Shown here: positions 17,586 through 27,018 of the stretch, one piece after another
Layout of the letters: every line of letters begins with the position of its first letter
Position numbering within the stretch: the first letter of the stretch is position 1
DNA from: Arthrobacter ramosus
GTDB lineage: Bacteria; Actinomycetota; Actinomycetes; Actinomycetales; Micrococcaceae
Length of the DNA stretch: 64,000 nucleotides
NCBI RefSeq assembly: GCF_039535095.1
Contig: NZ_BAAAWN010000001.1
Location: 1,922,001 to 1,986,000 of the forward strand
Reading direction: 5' to 3'
Notes under the pieces: model-generated
Told to the model about the DNA's origin: nothing
What the model saw: the letters and a program-made list of their open reading frames with translations, nothing else
Database searches by the model: none
Program-made: the position numbers and the translations under genes

Positions 17586-18930
17586 AGTTCGTGCCGCGGG
17601 CCATTCCCAGGAGCCGGTTGAAGATTCCTTCCCCGTCTTCGCCGATGCCGTCGTGATGAAAGTCCCCTGTGGTCCAGGCCTGCAGTCCGCGGACGGCCGC
17701 TGCGGTTTCCATGGATAGCTGGTAGTCCACGTAGATGTCGTCGCGGTACACAGCAGCCGCGACGGGGACAGTGTTCGCGTTCAGCCGGGACACATCGTAG
17801 AGCGGTTTCCAGTCTTGCTTGCCGGCCAACAGCGCAGCTACTTCCTGCAGGGGTACGAGCGCCGGATCCTGTTCGAAATACCAGGGGTAGACCATCTCGC
17901 CGGTTAAGAGCGGCTCTGCGGCGTCGGGCTGGAACTCGGGGAATTCCGCGCGCACCCGCCACGCCGCCCAGTCGGTGGCCTGCCCCTGGCCGTAGATGGA
18001 CTCGTGCAAGACCGCGTACAGGGGATTCGATGCCCGGGAAACGAGCCCGTGGACCTGTTCCAGAAACGCATCGGAGAGGCGCTCTCCATCCTGGGAGGGC
18101 ACGAAGGCATCCTCCAGGAGGGTGTGGAGGGCATCCACACGGGCGTTACCGCCCAGGAACGATCCGACCATTTGGAAGCGTTCCGTGGTGAGCCGCTCCC
18201 CGCTGGGCAGCCGCTCCTCCGTGGATTCCAGATGCCGCGCGATCCGGGTGACCAGCTTGCGGTCCTCCGGATACCACGCGAAGTACTCCGCGTTCCGTTC
18301 CGCGACCCGCTGGAAAGTGGCCCGGTAGACGCGCTCGGCCGGACCTTCCAACGGCGCCAGCCCTCCCGTGATGAGGACTTCGCTCAAACCTTCCGGCGCG
18401 AAGGACAGGTATGTCAGCGCGCAGAAACCGCCGAAGCTCTGGCCAAGGACGGTCCACGGCTCCGAGCCCAAGGTCTTCCGGATGAGTTCGGCGTCGGCCA
18501 CGATCGAGTCCGCCCGGAAATGCGTGAGGTAGTCCGCCTGCGCCGAGGCATCGCCTCGGAGCGGCAAGGTATTGCGGTCCGCCGGGGTGGACAGGCCCGT
18601 GCCCCGTTGATCCAGCATCAGGATGCGGAAACTCCTTGCGGCAGCCTTCATCCAGCCGGACAGTGACGTGGTCCGGGTTCCGCGTCCGCCGGGCCCGCCC
18701 TGGAGGTAGAGCAACCACGGCAGCCGGGCCGCATCCTCCTCCGAGTGCTCGGTGGAGACGAACTCCCGGACGAAGACGGTGATCGTTTCCGCGGTGCCGG
18801 GAGCCTCCACACCCTCGGACGCCCAATGGTCGAGGGGGACCGAGAAGAAGTGCTCGGTAGTGCGGACACCCCGGAATTGGTGATGTCCCCGGATGGTGTG
18901 GGCCACGCCCTCAGCCACCCGCTCAGCCAC
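17584..18930 (-). CDS. alpha/beta hydrolase, proline iminopeptidase-like (S33)
   Basis: A 448-residue hydrolase. LLYLQGGPGGRGTR is the HGGPG-like oxyanion loop of S33 peptidases (Gln for His), LMLDQRGTGLS follows, and VLGQSFGGFCALTYL holds the nucleophile Ser in GxSxG. A late DFHHDG supplies a candidate catalytic His. Such enzymes release N-terminal proline or similar residues from peptides. The start GTG at 18930 overlaps the stop of the upstream GNAT gene by 8 nt, with AAGG about 9 nt before it; the longer frame antisense to nothing useful upstream merely overlaps that gene. Two GTGGCTGAG copies, 12 bp apart, give two possible start codons. Confidence 0.85.
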   Translation of the reverse strand: MAERVAEGVAHTIRGHHQFRGVRTTEHFFSVPLDHWASEGVEAPGTAETITVFVREFVSTEHSEEDAARLPWLLYLQGGPGGRGTRTTSLSGWMKAAARSFRILMLDQRGTGLSTPADRNTLPLRGDASAQADYLTHFRADSIVADAELIRKTLGSEPWTVLGQSFGGFCALTYLSFAPEGLSEVLITGGLAPLEGPAERVYRATFQRVAERNAEYFAWYPEDRKLVTRIARHLESTEERLPSGERLTTERFQMVGSFLGGNARVDALHTLLEDAFVPSQDGERLSDAFLEQVHGLVSRASNPLYAVLHESIYGQGQATDWAAWRVRAEFPEFQPDAAEPLLTGEMVYPWYFEQDPALVPLQEVAALLAGKQDWKPLYDVSRLNANTVPVAAAVYRDDIYVDYQLSMETAAAVRGLQAWTTGDFHHDGIGEDGEGIFNRLLGMARGTN

Positions 18931-19423
18931 GAGCCATGACCTTGTCAGCGCTGCCGAAGGCACCCAGGGCTTCGCCGGCCAGCCGGAACGTGGACCAGCC
19001 GTCCATGGGCACGGCACCGAGGCTGCGGTAGAAGTTGATGGACGGTTCGTTCCAGTCCAGGACGCTCCATTCCACCCGTGCGTAGCCGCTTTCGACGGCG
19101 GTGGCGGCCAGGTGTTGCAGGAGCGCCTTCCCGTGACCCTCGCCCCGGGCATCGGGCGTGACGTAGAGGTCCTCGAGATAGATCCCGTGGACGCCTTCCC
19201 ACGTGGAGTAGTTCAGGAACCACAAGGCGAATCCCTGGACGTCCCCGGCCGCGTTTTCCGCCATGTGCGCGTATACCCGCGGATTCTCGCCGAACAGGGC
19301 ATTGCTCAGCATTTCCGGCGTGTTCTTCACGGCGTCGGGCTCTTTTTCGTAGACCGCAAGCTCATGGATCATCTGCAGGATCGCGGGAACGTCGGACACT
19401 GTGGCAGGGCGGATAACACTCAT
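18923..19423 (-). CDS. GNAT N-acetyltransferase, diamine acetyltransferase (SSAT)-like
   Basis: A 166-residue acetyltransferase. The order IRPATVSDVPAILQMI, WFLNYSTWEGVHGIYLEDLY, ARGEGHGKALLQHLA (acetyl-CoA loop) and EWSVLDWNEPSINFYRSLGA matches the spermidine/spermine acetyltransferase group closely. It may acetylate polyamines or related amines. It overlaps the peptidase start, so the two are co-translated; this might indicate a shared peptide or amine catabolic role, but that is only inference. Confidence 0.88.
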   Translation of the reverse strand: MSVIRPATVSDVPAILQMIHELAVYEKEPDAVKNTPEMLSNALFGENPRVYAHMAENAAGDVQGFALWFLNYSTWEGVHGIYLEDLYVTPDARGEGHGKALLQHLAATAVESGYARVEWSVLDWNEPSINFYRSLGAVPMDGWSTFRLAGEALGAFGSADKVMARG

Positions 19424-19443
19424 GATTCGAGCTTACTAGGCGC

Positions 19444-21990
19444 CTAGAGGCGGTTGACCGAGGTCACCTTGACCACGGCGGTGCCGCTCTCGTCGGAGGC
19501 TGCCAGGTCCACTTCGGCGGAAACGCCCCAGTCATGGTTGCGGGCCGGATCATCGAAAATCTGCCGCACCCGCCAGATGCCGGGTTCCTCCGTGATCATG
19601 AGGAGTCCCGGGCCCCGGGCGTCGGGGCCGGTTCCGATGTCTTCGTGTTCGTCGAAGTAGTCGTCCAGAGCGTCTTCCCAGCGCTCCGTATCCCAGCCGC
19701 TGCCGGCGTCGAACTCGCCCAAGGCGGCCGCGTCCTCGTCCGCGAACAACTCAACACGCCGGAACATTTCGTTGCGGACCATGACCCTGAAGGCGCGGAT
19801 GTTGGACGTGAGCGACGGCGGTGGGGGAGGCGGAGCGTCGTGCGGCGTCGGGGCCACCCCGGAGGTGAGCTCTTCCCACTCATCGAGGAGGCTGGAGTCG
19901 ACTTGGCGGACCAGTTCACCCAGCCAGGCGATGAGGTCCTCGAGGTCTTCGCGGAGCGAGTCCTGAGGGACCGTCTGACGCAAGGCCTTGAAGCCATCGG
20001 CCAAATACCGCAGGACGATCCCCTCGGAGCGGGCCAGCCCGTAGAACTGGACGAACTCGCCGAAATTCATGGCGCGCTCATACATGTCCCGGACCACCGA
20101 CTTGGGAGCCAGCTCAAAGTCGCCCACCCAGGGAGCGGCCTTGCGGTACACCTCGAACGCTTCGCCCAGGATCTCCGCCAGGGGCTGCGGGTAGCTGACC
20201 TCTTCAAGCATCGCCATGCGCTGGTCGTAATCAATGCCGTCGGCCTTCATCGCCGCGACGGCCTCGCCGCGTGCCTTCTTCTGCTGCGCAGAGAGGATCT
20301 GCCGGGGCTTCTCCAGGGTCGCTTCGATCACGGACACTACATCCAAGGCGTACGACGGCGACTCCGGATCCAGGAGCTCGAGCGCGGCAAGGGCAAACGG
20401 TGAAAGCGGCTGGTTCAGGGCGAAGTTGGCTTGCAGGTGAACGGTCAGCCGGACGGAACGGCCTTCTTTCTCCTGCTCGGCCTCGGGAATGCGTTCAACC
20501 ACTCCGGCTGCCAACAGCTCGCGGTAGATACTCAGGGCCTTCTTCATGAGCTGCAGTTGCGCGGGCCGTGCCTCGTGGTTTTCGGTGAGCAGACGGCGGG
20601 CAGCGGCAAACGGGTCGCCGGGGCGCTCCATCAAGTTGAGCAGCATTGCATGCGTCACGGTGAAACTCGAGGTCAACGGGTCCGGCACGGACTCCACCAA
20701 ACGGGTAAAGGTGGGCTGCCCCCACGAGACGAAGCCTTCCGGCGGCTTCTTGCGCACGACTTGCCGCAGTTTCTTCTGGTCGTCGCCGAACTTCGCGGTG
20801 GCCTTAGCCATCGCCTTCGCGTTCTCCACCACGTGTTCAGGAGCCTGCACCACAACTGTTCCGGCAGTGTCATAGCCCGCGCGGCCCGCGCGGCCCGCGA
20901 TCTGGTGGAATTCCCGGGAGTTCAGCAGGCGGGTGCGGACGCCGTCGTACTTGCTGAGCGCCGTCAGGAGGACTGTACGGATGGGAACGTTGATCCCGAC
21001 GCCCAGCGTGTCGGTGCCGCAGATGACCTTCAAGAGTCCTGCTTGTGCCAATTGCTCCACGAGGCGGCGATACTTGGGCAGCATGCCCGCGTGATGGACG
21101 CCGATGCCGTGGCGGACCAGCCGGTTCAGGGTCTTGCCGAAGCCGGCGGCAAACCGGAAACCGGCAATCAGCTCGGCAATCTTGTCCTTCTCATCGCGCG
21201 TGCACATGTTGACGCTCATGAGGTTCTGGGCCCGTTCGATGGCCTCGACCTGGCTGAAATGCACCACGTACACGGGAACCTGCTTGGTGCTCAGCAGTTC
21301 CTCGAGGGTTTCGTGGACCGGCGTTTCCTGGAAGTAGTAGTGCAGCGGGATGGGCCGTTCGGCCGAACTGACGGTGGTGGTGGACCGTCCGGTGAGTTCG
21401 CTCAGGCCGGTCTCGAAGTGGCTGACGTCTCCCAGGGTGGCAGACATGAGCAGGAACTGGGCCTGGGGGAGTTCCAGGAGCGGCACCTGCCACGCCCAAC
21501 CGCGCTGGGGATCGGAGTAGAAGTGGAATTCGTCCATGATGACCGTGCCAAGCTCGGCTTCCTTGCCTTCTCGCAGGGCGATATTGGCGAGGATTTCGGC
21601 GGTGCAGCAAATGATCGGGGCATCCTGGTTGACCCCGGAATCACCGGTGATCATGCCAACATTTTCGGCTCCGAAGATGTCGCAGAGGGCGAAGAACTTC
21701 TCGGAGACCAAGGCCTTGATGGGGGCGGTGTAGTAGCTGCGCAAGCCGCGGGACATCGCCTCGAAGTGTGCGGCGATCGCCACAAGGGACTTTCCGGAAC
21801 CGGTGGGGGTTGCCAGGATGACGTTGGAGCCGGACGCGAGTTCCATGATGGCCTCGTCCTGGGCAGGGTAGAGCTGAAGCCCGCGGCTCTCCGTCCATTC
21901 GACGAAGCGTGTGTAGATTTCATCCGGGTCAACGCGTCCGCCGCCCGATCCGGCGTTGGATGTTACCGGGAGCTGCTCAAGAAGTTTCAT
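19444..21990 (-). CDS. Ski2-like DEAD/DEAH-box helicase with DUF3516 C-terminus
   Basis: An 848-residue helicase. Motifs: Walker A ATPTGSGKS near residues 63-71, DEFH Walker B (VIMDEFHFYSD), SAT box LLMSATLGD, and motif VI QIAGRAGRAGYD. The C-terminal half matches the DUF3516 region found with these helicases in actinobacteria. It probably unwinds RNA, in analogy with Ski2/HelY, but no substrate is shown. The ATG at 21990 is chosen; the open frame continues upstream but overlaps the divergent methyltransferase promoter. The stop lies 20 bp from the SSAT-like start, so the three minus-strand genes may form one operon. Confidence 0.9.
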   Translation of the reverse strand: MKLLEQLPVTSNAGSGGGRVDPDEIYTRFVEWTESRGLQLYPAQDEAIMELASGSNVILATPTGSGKSLVAIAAHFEAMSRGLRSYYTAPIKALVSEKFFALCDIFGAENVGMITGDSGVNQDAPIICCTAEILANIALREGKEAELGTVIMDEFHFYSDPQRGWAWQVPLLELPQAQFLLMSATLGDVSHFETGLSELTGRSTTTVSSAERPIPLHYYFQETPVHETLEELLSTKQVPVYVVHFSQVEAIERAQNLMSVNMCTRDEKDKIAELIAGFRFAAGFGKTLNRLVRHGIGVHHAGMLPKYRRLVEQLAQAGLLKVICGTDTLGVGINVPIRTVLLTALSKYDGVRTRLLNSREFHQIAGRAGRAGYDTAGTVVVQAPEHVVENAKAMAKATAKFGDDQKKLRQVVRKKPPEGFVSWGQPTFTRLVESVPDPLTSSFTVTHAMLLNLMERPGDPFAAARRLLTENHEARPAQLQLMKKALSIYRELLAAGVVERIPEAEQEKEGRSVRLTVHLQANFALNQPLSPFALAALELLDPESPSYALDVVSVIEATLEKPRQILSAQQKKARGEAVAAMKADGIDYDQRMAMLEEVSYPQPLAEILGEAFEVYRKAAPWVGDFELAPKSVVRDMYERAMNFGEFVQFYGLARSEGIVLRYLADGFKALRQTVPQDSLREDLEDLIAWLGELVRQVDSSLLDEWEELTSGVAPTPHDAPPPPPPSLTSNIRAFRVMVRNEMFRRVELFADEDAAALGEFDAGSGWDTERWEDALDDYFDEHEDIGTGPDARGPGLLMITEEPGIWRVRQIFDDPARNHDWGVSAEVDLAASDESGTAVVKVTSVNRL

Positions 21991-22047
21991 TGCCTTCCAG
22001 CTTAGTGTGGGTGGAGCAGACCACGGAGACCGACGATGGAGGATGCA

Positions 22048-22827
22048 GTGAAGTGGGATCCAGCCAAGTACGTCGAGTTCGGCAATCACCGCGACCGGCC
22101 GTTCTTTGACCTGACCTCGAGGATTCTGGCGGAGGACCCTCGGCGCGTCGTGGATCTGGGCTGCGGTCCGGGGAACTTGACGGCGACCCTCGCGACGCGA
22201 TGGCCCGGTGCCGCCGTCGTCGGGCTCGACTCCTCAGCCGAAATGCTGGCCAAAGCCCAACTCCTCGCTGCCGCGCAACCGGGTCTTTCGTTCGTCCACA
22301 CGGACATTGCCGGGTGGACACCGGAAGCGGACACCGACGTCGTGGTCAGCAACGCAGCGCTGCAATGGGTTCCGGGCCACTTGACGATGCTCGCCGCGTG
22401 GCTCGAAGCGCTGAAACCGGGCGCATGGTTTGCGCTCCAGGTCCCCGGAAACTTCGTTGCGCCTTCCCACGTGCTCATGCGCGAGCTGGCCGGTACGGCG
22501 GAATGGTCCGGAAGGCTGTCCGGTGTGCTCCGCCATGACGACGCTGTCGGGGAACCGGCCGACTACCTGCGGATCATGCTCGACGCCGGATGCGACGCCG
22601 ACGCGTGGGAAACCACCTACCAGCAACTTCTGCCGGGAGCCGATCCTGTGCTGGAGTGGGTGCGGGGGACCGGCCTGCGTCCCGTGCTCGCCGCGCTCCC
22701 CGAAGACGAAGCGCGCGCCTTCGAAAACCAATACGCAGCCGCGCTCCGCGAGGCCTATCCACGGGACCGGCACGGGACCGTTTTTGCCTTCCGTCGGATT
22801 TTTGCGGTGGGACAAAAGCGGGGCTGA
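22048..22827 (+). CDS. tam: trans-aconitate 2-methyltransferase
   Basis: A 259-residue SAM-dependent methyltransferase. Motif I VVDLGCGPGNLT, VVGLDSSAEMLAKA and the later VVSNAALQWVPGH, together with the KWDPAKYVEF start, match Tam, which methylates trans-aconitate that leaks from the citric acid cycle. The GTG at 22048 is preferred, since GGAGG lies 5 nt upstream and the protein then begins like known Tam proteins; an ATG at 22036 would add four residues. A TAGTGT -10 candidate lies at 22003-22008. It is divergent from the helicase gene. Confidence 0.88.
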   Translation: MKWDPAKYVEFGNHRDRPFFDLTSRILAEDPRRVVDLGCGPGNLTATLATRWPGAAVVGLDSSAEMLAKAQLLAAAQPGLSFVHTDIAGWTPEADTDVVVSNAALQWVPGHLTMLAAWLEALKPGAWFALQVPGNFVAPSHVLMRELAGTAEWSGRLSGVLRHDDAVGEPADYLRIMLDAGCDADAWETTYQQLLPGADPVLEWVRGTGLRPVLAALPEDEARAFENQYAAALREAYPRDRHGTVFAFRRIFAVGQKRG

Positions 22828-22963
22828 GCGGGCCCAAGTCCACAGGACCCCGGAAGTGCCGCCATTACAAGGTTTCGCACTGTGATCTGAACTACAATGG
22901 CAACGCGATCGCGGGGCGGCATTGTGGAATCCGCTGCTCCGGAGGCCAACGATTGGAGGCAGT

Positions 22964-24706
22964 GTGCTGGCATCCTTGTTGTTGCAGCGCCTCGCCCCCT
23001 TCAAGGCACACGTGCTGGCCATCGTTCTCCTGCAGCTTGTCCAGACCGGCGCCACACTCCTCCTGCCCACCTTCAACGCCAAGATCGTCGACGACGGCCT
23101 TGTCGCCGGGAACAGCGAAGTGATCCTGCGTCTGGGCGCCTGGATGCTGGTTCTCACGGTCATCCAGGTGCTTGCCGCGGTGCTGGCCGGCTACCTAGGA
23201 GCGATTGTCGCCATGAAGATCGGCCGAGGGCTGCGGCAGGAACTCTTCGACAAGATTCATTCCCTGCCGGACCAGGACGTCGCAGCCTTCGGACCGGCCA
23301 GCCTCGTGGTCAGGACCACCAATGACGTCCTGCAACTGCAGAACATCACGGTCCTCGTTTTCAGCATGCTCGTGGCAGCGCCCGTCATGGGCATCGGCGG
23401 CGTGATCCTGGCAGTCGAACAGGACGTGGCCTTGTCCTGGATCGTTTTCGCCATCGTTCCCGTGCTGCTGGTCATCATGCTGCTGATTGTCCGCAAGCTC
23501 GTCCCGCTGTACCGCGAAGGCCAAGGCTTGGTGGACCGGATCAACGGCGTGCTCCGCGAGCAGATCCTGGGGACCGCGATCATCCGGGCCTTTGTCCGCC
23601 AGCCGTTTGAGATGAAACGGTTCGAGGCCGCCAACGACGCACTGACAAAGAACAACCTCCGTTCTGCCCGGATCGTCGCGGCCATGCTTCCGCTCGTCAT
23701 GACCGTGGTCAACCTCTCTTCCGCGGGCGTGGTCTGGCTCGGCGGCCACCGCATCATCGCCGGAGACATGCAGCTGGGTGCGCTTACTGCATTCATCGCC
23801 TACATCATGCAGATCCTCCTCGCGATCATGATGGCAATGTACGTGTTAAGCACGGCGCCCCGGGCGGCTGTCAGCGCTGAACGCGTCACCGAAGTGCTCA
23901 ATACGGACTCTGAAAAGGTCCTGCCTGGAAACACTGCCGGCGAAATGGTGGCCCGTCCTTCGGCGGAAGGCCTGCGCTTCGACAATGTCGTTTTCGCTTA
24001 CCCGGGAGCCGAAACCCCCGTTGTGGAAAGCATCACCTTCCACGCGGCTCCGGGAACCACGACGGCGGTCATCGGCTCCACGGGAAGCGGCAAGTCGACC
24101 ATCGTGAGCCTTGTGCCGAGACTGCTTGAGGCGAGCGGCGGAACCATCTCGCTCAATGGCCGGGACATCGCCACCGTTCCCCTCGGCGCCTTGCGCAACC
24201 AGCTCGGCGTCGTGCCCCAGGAGACCTGGCTGTTCCGCGGAACCATCGCCGAGAACCTGCGGATTTCACTGCCGTCCGCGACAGATTCGCAATTGTGGCA
24301 TGCCCTTGAGACGGCCCAGGCCGCGGATTTCGTGAACGAGTTGCCGCAAGGACTGGAAACCACGTTGTCCCAAGGGGGCGCCGGTCTCTCGGGCGGTCAG
24401 CGACAGCGCTTATGCATAGCCCGTGCAATCCTGCGCCCTGCATCTGTCTACCTCTTTGACGACAGCTTCTCGGCGCTGGACACAGTGACGGAAGCAAAGC
24501 TCCGCGCCGCGCTTGAACCGGAACTCCGCGGGGCAACCGTCATCATCGTCGCCCAGCGCGTCAACTCCGTGGTGTCGGCGGACCAGATCCTGCTCATCGA
24601 TGACGGCCGCCTGGTGGCAAAAGGAACTCATGACGAACTTCTTGAGTCCTCGGCGACCTACCGGGAAATCGTGGCGTCCCAGCTGGAAACGGAAGAAGCC
24701 GCATGA
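22964..24706 (+). CDS. ABC exporter half-transporter, degenerate-site subunit
   Basis: A 580-residue fusion of a six-helix membrane domain (about 1-300) and an ATPase domain. Walker A is GSTGSGKST, the signature LSGGQRQRL is canonical, and Walker B ends YLFDDSFSALD, so Asp replaces the catalytic Glu. This is the pattern of the TM287/BmrC-type subunit in heterodimeric exporters, in which one ATP site is degenerate. The partner follows with an ATGA overlap. GTG 22964 is chosen with GGAGG nearby, although the spacing of 4 nt is short; a TTG at 22922 would add 14 residues. The substrate may be a drug, lipid or peptide and cannot be told. Confidence 0.9.
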   Translation: MLASLLLQRLAPFKAHVLAIVLLQLVQTGATLLLPTFNAKIVDDGLVAGNSEVILRLGAWMLVLTVIQVLAAVLAGYLGAIVAMKIGRGLRQELFDKIHSLPDQDVAAFGPASLVVRTTNDVLQLQNITVLVFSMLVAAPVMGIGGVILAVEQDVALSWIVFAIVPVLLVIMLLIVRKLVPLYREGQGLVDRINGVLREQILGTAIIRAFVRQPFEMKRFEAANDALTKNNLRSARIVAAMLPLVMTVVNLSSAGVVWLGGHRIIAGDMQLGALTAFIAYIMQILLAIMMAMYVLSTAPRAAVSAERVTEVLNTDSEKVLPGNTAGEMVARPSAEGLRFDNVVFAYPGAETPVVESITFHAAPGTTTAVIGSTGSGKSTIVSLVPRLLEASGGTISLNGRDIATVPLGALRNQLGVVPQETWLFRGTIAENLRISLPSATDSQLWHALETAQAADFVNELPQGLETTLSQGGAGLSGGQRQRLCIARAILRPASVYLFDDSFSALDTVTEAKLRAALEPELRGATVIIVAQRVNSVVSADQILLIDDGRLVAKGTHDELLESSATYREIVASQLETEEAA

Positions 24707-26589
24707 GCAGCGAAGACGGGCACCTCGCCGTCACAGCGAAACCATCGCGGTCGCTCCTCCGCCTGGTGGGCTTGATGAAGCCCGCCCGGGGCATCATGAC
24801 CGCGGCGATCCTGTGCATCTGCGGCTTTGTCACGCTCAATGTCGCCGCCCCCAAAATACTTGGCGACGCCACCGACGTCATCGCGGCCGCCGTATTTGGC
24901 GCGCAATTCGACGCCGGGCGCTTTGTCTTCCTGCTGCTCGTGGCCGCAGGCATGTATTGCGTCACCTCGCTGCTCAGCTGGGCGCAGGGCCGCCTCAACG
25001 CCCTCGCCGTGCAGCGGCTCGCATACGACCTCCGGGAAGCCGTGGAAGCGAAACTGCACCGGCTTCCGCTGGCCTACTACGACGGCCGCACCCGGGGCGA
25101 CGTCCTGAGCCGGGCCACGAACGATCTCGACAACGTGTCGCAGACGCTCAACCAGCTCCTGTCCCAGCTCCTGACCTCAACGCTGATGGTCATCGGCTCC
25201 CTCGCGATGATGCTGCTGCTTTCGCCGCTCCTCGCCGTCGTGTCCCTACTGGCTGTTCCCCTATCGGCCTTGGCGTCGATAGTCGTGACCCGACGCTCGC
25301 AGAAATACTTCGTCGGGCAGTGGGAAGCCACAGGGGACGTGAACTCCCTCGTGGAGGAGACAGCTACCGGTCATGAGACCATCAAGCTTTTCAACGCCCA
25401 GTCGTCGATGGCGGTCCGCTTCGCTGACCACAACGACGGCCTGTACGCCGCCAGTTCCAAGGCACAGTTCGCTTCAGGGTTGCTTGTACCCCTCATGGCT
25501 TTCGTGTCGAACGCCAGCTACGTGGGGGTTGCGATTGTTGGTGCACTCCAGTTCCTCGCCGGGGCGATGAGTATCGGCGGCATCCAAGCGTTCATCCAAT
25601 TCAACCGGCTCTTCAGCCAGCCGCTGGGCCAGATCGGCGGAATGGCCCAGGTCTTGCAGTCCTGCGCAGTTTCCGCCAGCAGGGTCTTCGAGCTGTTGGA
25701 CGCCGCCGAATTAACAGGAGAGCCGTCGGAACAGGGCTCTGGCGCGCGCGCCGACGGTTCAAGCTTTGATGCCCCTGCGGGGAGAGTTGCCTTCGAACGC
25801 ATCTCCTTCAGCTACCGGCCGGATGCCCCCCTGATCGAGGACCTGTCCTTCCACGTGGAACCGGGACAGACAGTGGCCATTGTCGGGCACACCGGAGCGG
25901 GGAAGACCACCCTGATCAGCCTCCTCATGCGTTTCCATGAACTCGGCTCCGGAAGGATCACGATCGACGGCGTGGACATCGCCGGCATGGGACGTGACGC
26001 ACTCCGCCGGAATTTCGGCGTCGTCCTCCAGGATCCGTGGATTTTCACGGGCACCATCCGGGAGAACATCGAGTATGGACTTCCGGGCGCCAGCGAGGCA
26101 GACATCGTGGCCGCAGCCGAGGCGAGCCATGTTGACCACTTCGTCCGCTCGCTGCCCAACGGATACTCAACCATGCTCAGCAACGGAGGCGAACCCCTCA
26201 GCCAGGGCCAGAGGCAATTGCTGAGCATCGCACGCGCACGGCTCTCGGGCCGCCCCATTCTGATCCTGGACGAGGCGACAAGTTCGGTGGACACCCGCAC
26301 GGAAGTCCTCATCCGCCAAGCAATGCACAGGCTGCGGAGCAACAAGACGTCATTCGTCATTGCACACCGCTTGTCCACTATCCGCGACGCTGATCTAATT
26401 CTCGTCATGGACCACGGACGGATCGTTGAACACGGCACCCATCATTCGCTGTTGCAGCTTGGCGGGCACTATGCGCGGTTGCACGAAGCACAGTTTGCCG
26501 CCGGAGGTGGCGAACTCGCTGCGATGCCGGTGAAGTCAGCGAAGCACCGCGCCGAGCAAGGGGAGAGGGAAGCAAATGAGCCCGCTTGA
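24703..26589 (+). CDS. ABC exporter half-transporter, catalytic-site subunit
   Basis: A 628-residue membrane-ATPase fusion that pairs with the preceding protein. Walker A is GHTGAGKTT, and Walker B is LILDEATSSVD with the catalytic Glu present. The signature reads PLSQGQRQLL, with Gln for the usual first Gly, as in TM288-type subunits whose altered signature faces the degenerate site. Subunit complementarity thus supports a heterodimer with one active ATP site. The start codon overlaps the first subunit's stop, and the end overlaps the GntR gene by 14 bp. Confidence 0.93.
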   Translation: MSSEDGHLAVTAKPSRSLLRLVGLMKPARGIMTAAILCICGFVTLNVAAPKILGDATDVIAAAVFGAQFDAGRFVFLLLVAAGMYCVTSLLSWAQGRLNALAVQRLAYDLREAVEAKLHRLPLAYYDGRTRGDVLSRATNDLDNVSQTLNQLLSQLLTSTLMVIGSLAMMLLLSPLLAVVSLLAVPLSALASIVVTRRSQKYFVGQWEATGDVNSLVEETATGHETIKLFNAQSSMAVRFADHNDGLYAASSKAQFASGLLVPLMAFVSNASYVGVAIVGALQFLAGAMSIGGIQAFIQFNRLFSQPLGQIGGMAQVLQSCAVSASRVFELLDAAELTGEPSEQGSGARADGSSFDAPAGRVAFERISFSYRPDAPLIEDLSFHVEPGQTVAIVGHTGAGKTTLISLLMRFHELGSGRITIDGVDIAGMGRDALRRNFGVVLQDPWIFTGTIRENIEYGLPGASEADIVAAAEASHVDHFVRSLPNGYSTMLSNGGEPLSQGQRQLLSIARARLSGRPILILDEATSSVDTRTEVLIRQAMHRLRSNKTSFVIAHRLSTIRDADLILVMDHGRIVEHGTHHSLLQLGGHYARLHEAQFAAGGGELAAMPVKSAKHRAEQGEREANEPA

Positions 26590-26953
26590 GTTTCCGGGTT
26601 CGTGGCGTCCCAATCAGTCCAGCACCGTCGCCCTGTACGAACAGCTTCGGCTCCGCATCATCGAGTTGGCCGACGGCGGCACGCTGGCTGTCGGTAGCAA
26701 ACTTCCCGCGGTGCGCACCTTGGCCGAAAAGTTGGATGTCGCCCCCCACACGGTGGCCCGGGCCTACAAGGAACTCGAAGCTGCCGGGGTAGTGGCCACC
26801 CGCGGCCGCAATGGAACGGTCGTGTGCGCCCGGGATGACCGCTGGAGCGCATTGGCAGCTGTGGCTGCGAGCTACTCGGCGGCGGCCAAAGCGCAGGGTG
26901 CCAGTTTCGCGGAGGCTGTGCAGCTTCTTGCAGCGGCCTACGACGCCGATTGA
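26576..26953 (+). CDS. GntR-family regulator, YtrA subfamily
   Basis: A 125-residue transcription factor. The winged helix spans about residues 15-80: VALYEQLRLRIIELADGG, GSKLPAVRTLAEKLDVAPHTVARAYKELEAAGVV and TRGRNGTVV. Only about 45 residues follow, too few for a ligand-binding domain, which is the YtrA pattern. YtrA regulators often control ABC transporters in the same operon; here it is the last gene and overlaps the transporter, suggesting autoregulation of the exporter. No operator was recognised upstream of 22964. Confidence 0.88.
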   Translation: MSPLEFPGSWRPNQSSTVALYEQLRLRIIELADGGTLAVGSKLPAVRTLAEKLDVAPHTVARAYKELEAAGVVATRGRNGTVVCARDDRWSALAAVAASYSAAAKAQGASFAEAVQLLAAAYDAD

Positions 26954-26989
26954 TACCCGTCGGTAGGCTGCGGGAAGCCACATGGAAAT

Positions 26990-27012
26990 TCGAAGAAGTT
27001 TTCGATTAGCAT
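26990..27012 (+). promoter_or_regulatory. uvrA promoter with LexA-like box, leaderless
   Basis: TCGAA at 26990-26994 and TTCGA at 27001-27005 form an inverted repeat with the 16-bp layout of the actinobacterial SOS box (TCGAAC-N4-GTTCGA), matching 10 of 12 defined positions. It abuts TAGCAT at 27007-27012, which precedes the GTG start by six bases. LexA bound here would block RNA polymerase. Confidence 0.55.
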
Positions 27013-27018
27013 TAGTGG

